Shown: piece by piece, positions 5,811 through 7,451 of the stretch
How the letters are laid out: each line of letters starts with the position of its first letter
How positions within the stretch are numbered: position 1 is the first letter of the stretch
Assembly (NCBI GenBank): GCA_013694635.1
Contig: JACDCA010000655.1
Span: forward strand, 1-7,451
Direction of reading: 5' to 3'
Source: Acidobacteriota bacterium
Lineage (GTDB): Bacteria > Acidobacteriota > Vicinamibacteria > Vicinamibacterales > 2-12-FULL-66-21
DNA: 7,451 bases
Position numbers and translations under genes: made by a program
Notes under the pieces: model-generated
Told to the model about the DNA's origin: nothing
Seen by the model: the letters and a program-made list of their open reading frames with translations, nothing else
Database searches by the model: none

Positions 5811-6749
5811 TCAGACGTTCGAGTATCGGCGGTTCTGAATCATCACCGCGCCCTTGACGAGCTCGCGGATCCCATCGTCGAGCGAAAACATCGGGGCAAA
5901 TCCGGTCCGCTCGATCTTCTCGTTCGACACGATGTAGTCGCGCTGGTCGGGGTCCTTCCCGATGTTCGACTCAGAGAACACGAACGATGGCACGTGCGCC
6001 TGGATGCGTTCGCACAGCTCGCGCTTCGACAGGTTCGCGTCCGACAACCCGACGTTGTACGGGCCGCCCCGCATCGGTTCGAAATTATCGATCGCGTGGA
6101 GAAACGCGCGGGCCACGTCGCGCACGTGGATGAAGTTGCGCTTGAAGTGGCTTTCAAACAGCACGATGAAGCGGTCCGTGCACGCCCGATAAGTGAAGTC
6201 GTTCACGAGGAGGTCCAGCCGCATGCGCGGCGACATGCCGAAGACCGTTGCCAGCCGAAGCGTCACCGTCGCGGGATGGCGCTCCAGCAGGATGCGCTCG
6301 GCGGCGACCTTGTCGCGGCCGTATAACGACACCGGCCGCAGCGGCGATTCTTCGGTGCAAAGCGCGTCGCCCGTACCGATGCCGTAGCCGCTGTTCGAGA
6401 CCGGCATGATGACCCGCTGCGTCGGACTCAGCAAACCAACCATGTCCTCGATCGCCTGGAGGTTCGTGCTGGTCGCCGCCAGCGGATCTCGATCGCACAG
6501 CGGCGCACCGACCAAGGCCGCCAACGGAATGACGATGTCGGCACGTTTCAGGAGGGGGGCCATCGTCTCCATCGACCGCACGTCCCCGCGCACCAGTGAG
6601 AATCGGGGGTGATAGCAGATGGCGGCCAGGCTGTCCTGGCCGTAAATAAAGCTGTCGATGACGGTGACGTCGAAATCGCGGTCGAGGAGGGACGGCACCA
6701 GGACCGATCCGAGATAGCCCGCACCGCCCGTGACCAGAATTCGAGTCAT
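5811..6749 (-). CDS. Extended SDR nucleotide-sugar epimerase/dehydratase/reductase
   Basis: NAD(P)-dependent extended SDR acting on a nucleotide sugar. Seen in 312 residues: TGGAGYLGS (7-15), a complete GxxGxxG; D32 at the end of the second strand, typical of NAD preference; GDV (55-57); PLAALVG (75-81); a serine-rich catalytic loop SNSGYG (118-123); and the catalytic pair Y143/K147 in YGRDK. LRLATVFG (164-171) and RNFIHVRDVA (204-213) complete the family pattern. The protein ends in RYSNV. The motifs do not tell 4,6-dehydratase, 4-reductase and 4- or 2-epimerase apart. The length is slightly short for a dehydratase, and the Thr and Asp-Glu residues of 4,6-dehydratases are not seen, so a reductase or epimerase is more likely. 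Its ATG overlaps the stop of the ColD-like gene (ATGA), so it probably works on the same sugar. Confidence 0.88.
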   Translation of the reverse strand: MTRILVTGGAGYLGSVLVPSLLDRDFDVTVIDSFIYGQDSLAAICYHPRFSLVRGDVRSMETMAPLLKRADIVIPLAALVGAPLCDRDPLAATSTNLQAIEDMVGLLSPTQRVIMPVSNSGYGIGTGDALCTEESPLRPVSLYGRDKVAAERILLERHPATVTLRLATVFGMSPRMRLDLLVNDFTYRACTDRFIVLFESHFKRNFIHVRDVARAFLHAIDNFEPMRGGPYNVGLSDANLSKRELCERIQAHVPSFVFSESNIGKDPDQRDYIVSNEKIERTGFAPMFSLDDGIRELVKGAVMIQNRRYSNV

Positions 6750-7450
6750 GAACCCGGAGTGGCGGTGGACAAGCTGGCGCCGACCGCGCGGTCGAGCACC
6801 GACCGCAAGCGGTCCAGCTCTGGGCCGAGATTGCGCGGGTGGTTACCCACGAAGAAGCCGCGGTCGTGCACCAGGTGTGCATTCACGATCGGCCCCACCG
6901 TATCGTATTCAAAGAACCGGATCGCCTCGTGGCGCAGGAAGCAGCCTCCGGTGATCATGCGGAATGCGATCCCCGACTCGCGCAAGGCACCGAGGACGTC
7001 GGCCCGGGAGATCTCGAGAAGCGGGTTCAGGACGATCGTGAAGCTGAACCAGGAGCTCCGTCCGTGCTCGCGCTGGATGATGAAGCGGGCGTCACCGGCA
7101 AACAACCGAACGAATTGTGCCGCGTTCGCGCGGCGTGCCTCGACGATGCCATCCAGTTTAGCGAGCTGAACGAGCCCCAGCGCTCCGCAGACCTCGAGCG
7201 GCCGCAGGTTGTATCCCGGCACAACGAAGCGATACGCCTCGTTGAAGCCGTCGTCACTCCTCTCGTAGATCGTGCCGGGGGGCACGTCGCGCGTCCAGCC
7301 ATGGTTCCGGATCGCGCGCGAAAGATGGTCGATCTCCGTGTCATTGGTGAGCAGCACGCCCCCTTCCATCGTGGAGATCTGATGGGAGTAGAACGTGCTG
7401 AACGTGGTTACGTCCCCAAACGTGCCGCAGGCGCGTCCGGCGAGACTCGA
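6746..7450 (-). CDS. ColD/E1-like PLP-fold sugar 3-dehydratase, C-terminal 234 residues (5' end cut)
   Basis: Member of the DegT/DnrJ/EryC1/StrS aminotransferase fold. In ColD the reaction is removal of the C3 hydroxyl from GDP-4-keto-6-deoxy-D-mannose using PLP or PMP with glutamate as amino donor. Seen: the fragment enters before GTFGDVTTFSTFYSHQ. The residue six places before the EGG motif, normally the PLP lysine, is His (fragment residue 23, bases 7382-7384), exactly as in ColD (His188) and the CDP-sugar E1 enzymes. Further on come GYNLRPLEVCGALGLVQL, then TGGCF and HDRGFFVGNH, which match the GN...GLFVGNH region of ColD in position. There are 211 residues after the His, near the roughly 200 of ColD. 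The true start lies beyond the right edge; internal Met codons are not starts. GDP versus CDP specificity is not shown, though the fucose-synthase-like partner favours GDP. Confidence 0.88.
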   Translation of the reverse strand, partial: SSLAGRACGTFGDVTTFSTFYSHQISTMEGGVLLTNDTEIDHLSRAIRNHGWTRDVPPGTIYERSDDGFNEAYRFVVPGYNLRPLEVCGALGLVQLAKLDGIVEARRANAAQFVRLFAGDARFIIQREHGRSSWFSFTIVLNPLLEISRADVLGALRESGIAFRMITGGCFLRHEAIRFFEYDTVGPIVNAHLVHDRGFFVGNHPRNLGPELDRLRSVLDRAVGASLSTATPGS

Positions 7451-7451
7451 G

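Noticed and set aside
5370..6326. 318-residue open frame on the plus strand
   Set aside because: It runs antisense to two well-supported genes, is rich in His and Arg and shows no family motif, which is typical of frame shadows in GC-rich DNA.
6746..7369. Start of the ColD-like gene at the Met at 7369
   Set aside because: That Met is inside the conserved STMEGG motif. The frame is open and homologous up to the window edge, so the gene is truncated by the window.

Overview
The window is GC-rich DNA, densely coding, with short intergenic gaps and weak or absent Shine-Dalgarno sequences at several starts. It fits a soil or environmental bacterium with a GC-rich genome. Acidobacteriota is my guess from overall feel and the TyrRS type, but nothing in the window proves a phylum. 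No stretch over 300 bases lacks a gene, and I see no tRNA, rRNA, CRISPR array, insertion sequence or phage gene.

Left part (1-2333), household genes. A tyrosyl-tRNA synthetase gene (minus strand) runs off the left edge just before its expected KMSKS loop. Only 37 bp separate it from a divergent gene for a YkuE/YaeI-type metallophosphoesterase with a possible Tat signal. A small membrane protein of the isoprenylcysteine carboxyl methyltransferase (ICMT)-like family follows, behind its own promoter-like sequence. It meets the next operon tail to tail with a 28-bp overlap.

Right part (7451 down to 2306, minus strand), a five-gene sugar operon. In transcription order: (1) the C-terminal part of a PLP-fold enzyme with His at the usual PLP-lysine position, the hallmark of the ColD/E1 sugar 3-dehydratases; (2) an extended SDR (short-chain dehydrogenase/reductase) nucleotide-sugar enzyme; (3) a GtrB/DPM-type family 2 glycosyltransferase with two C-terminal membrane segments; (4) a radical SAM protein with an N-terminal cobalamin-binding-like domain; (5) a GDP-L-fucose-synthase-like SDR. 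Three of the four junctions overlap by 4 bp (ATGA, ATGA, GTGA) and the other gap is 30 bp, so the genes are almost surely co-transcribed. The promoter lies beyond the right edge.

Working together (inference): a GDP- (or CDP-) 4-keto-6-deoxyhexose would be 3-deoxygenated by the ColD-like enzyme, then epimerised and reduced by the fucose-synthase-like SDR, as ColC does for GDP-colitose. The second SDR and the cobalamin radical SAM enzyme would modify it further, perhaps by C-methylation. The GtrB-like enzyme would place a sugar on a polyprenyl phosphate for transfer to a surface polymer. A B12 radical SAM enzyme inside a dideoxysugar operon is the most interesting part of the window. The sugar product and the radical SAM substrate cannot be read from the sequence alone.
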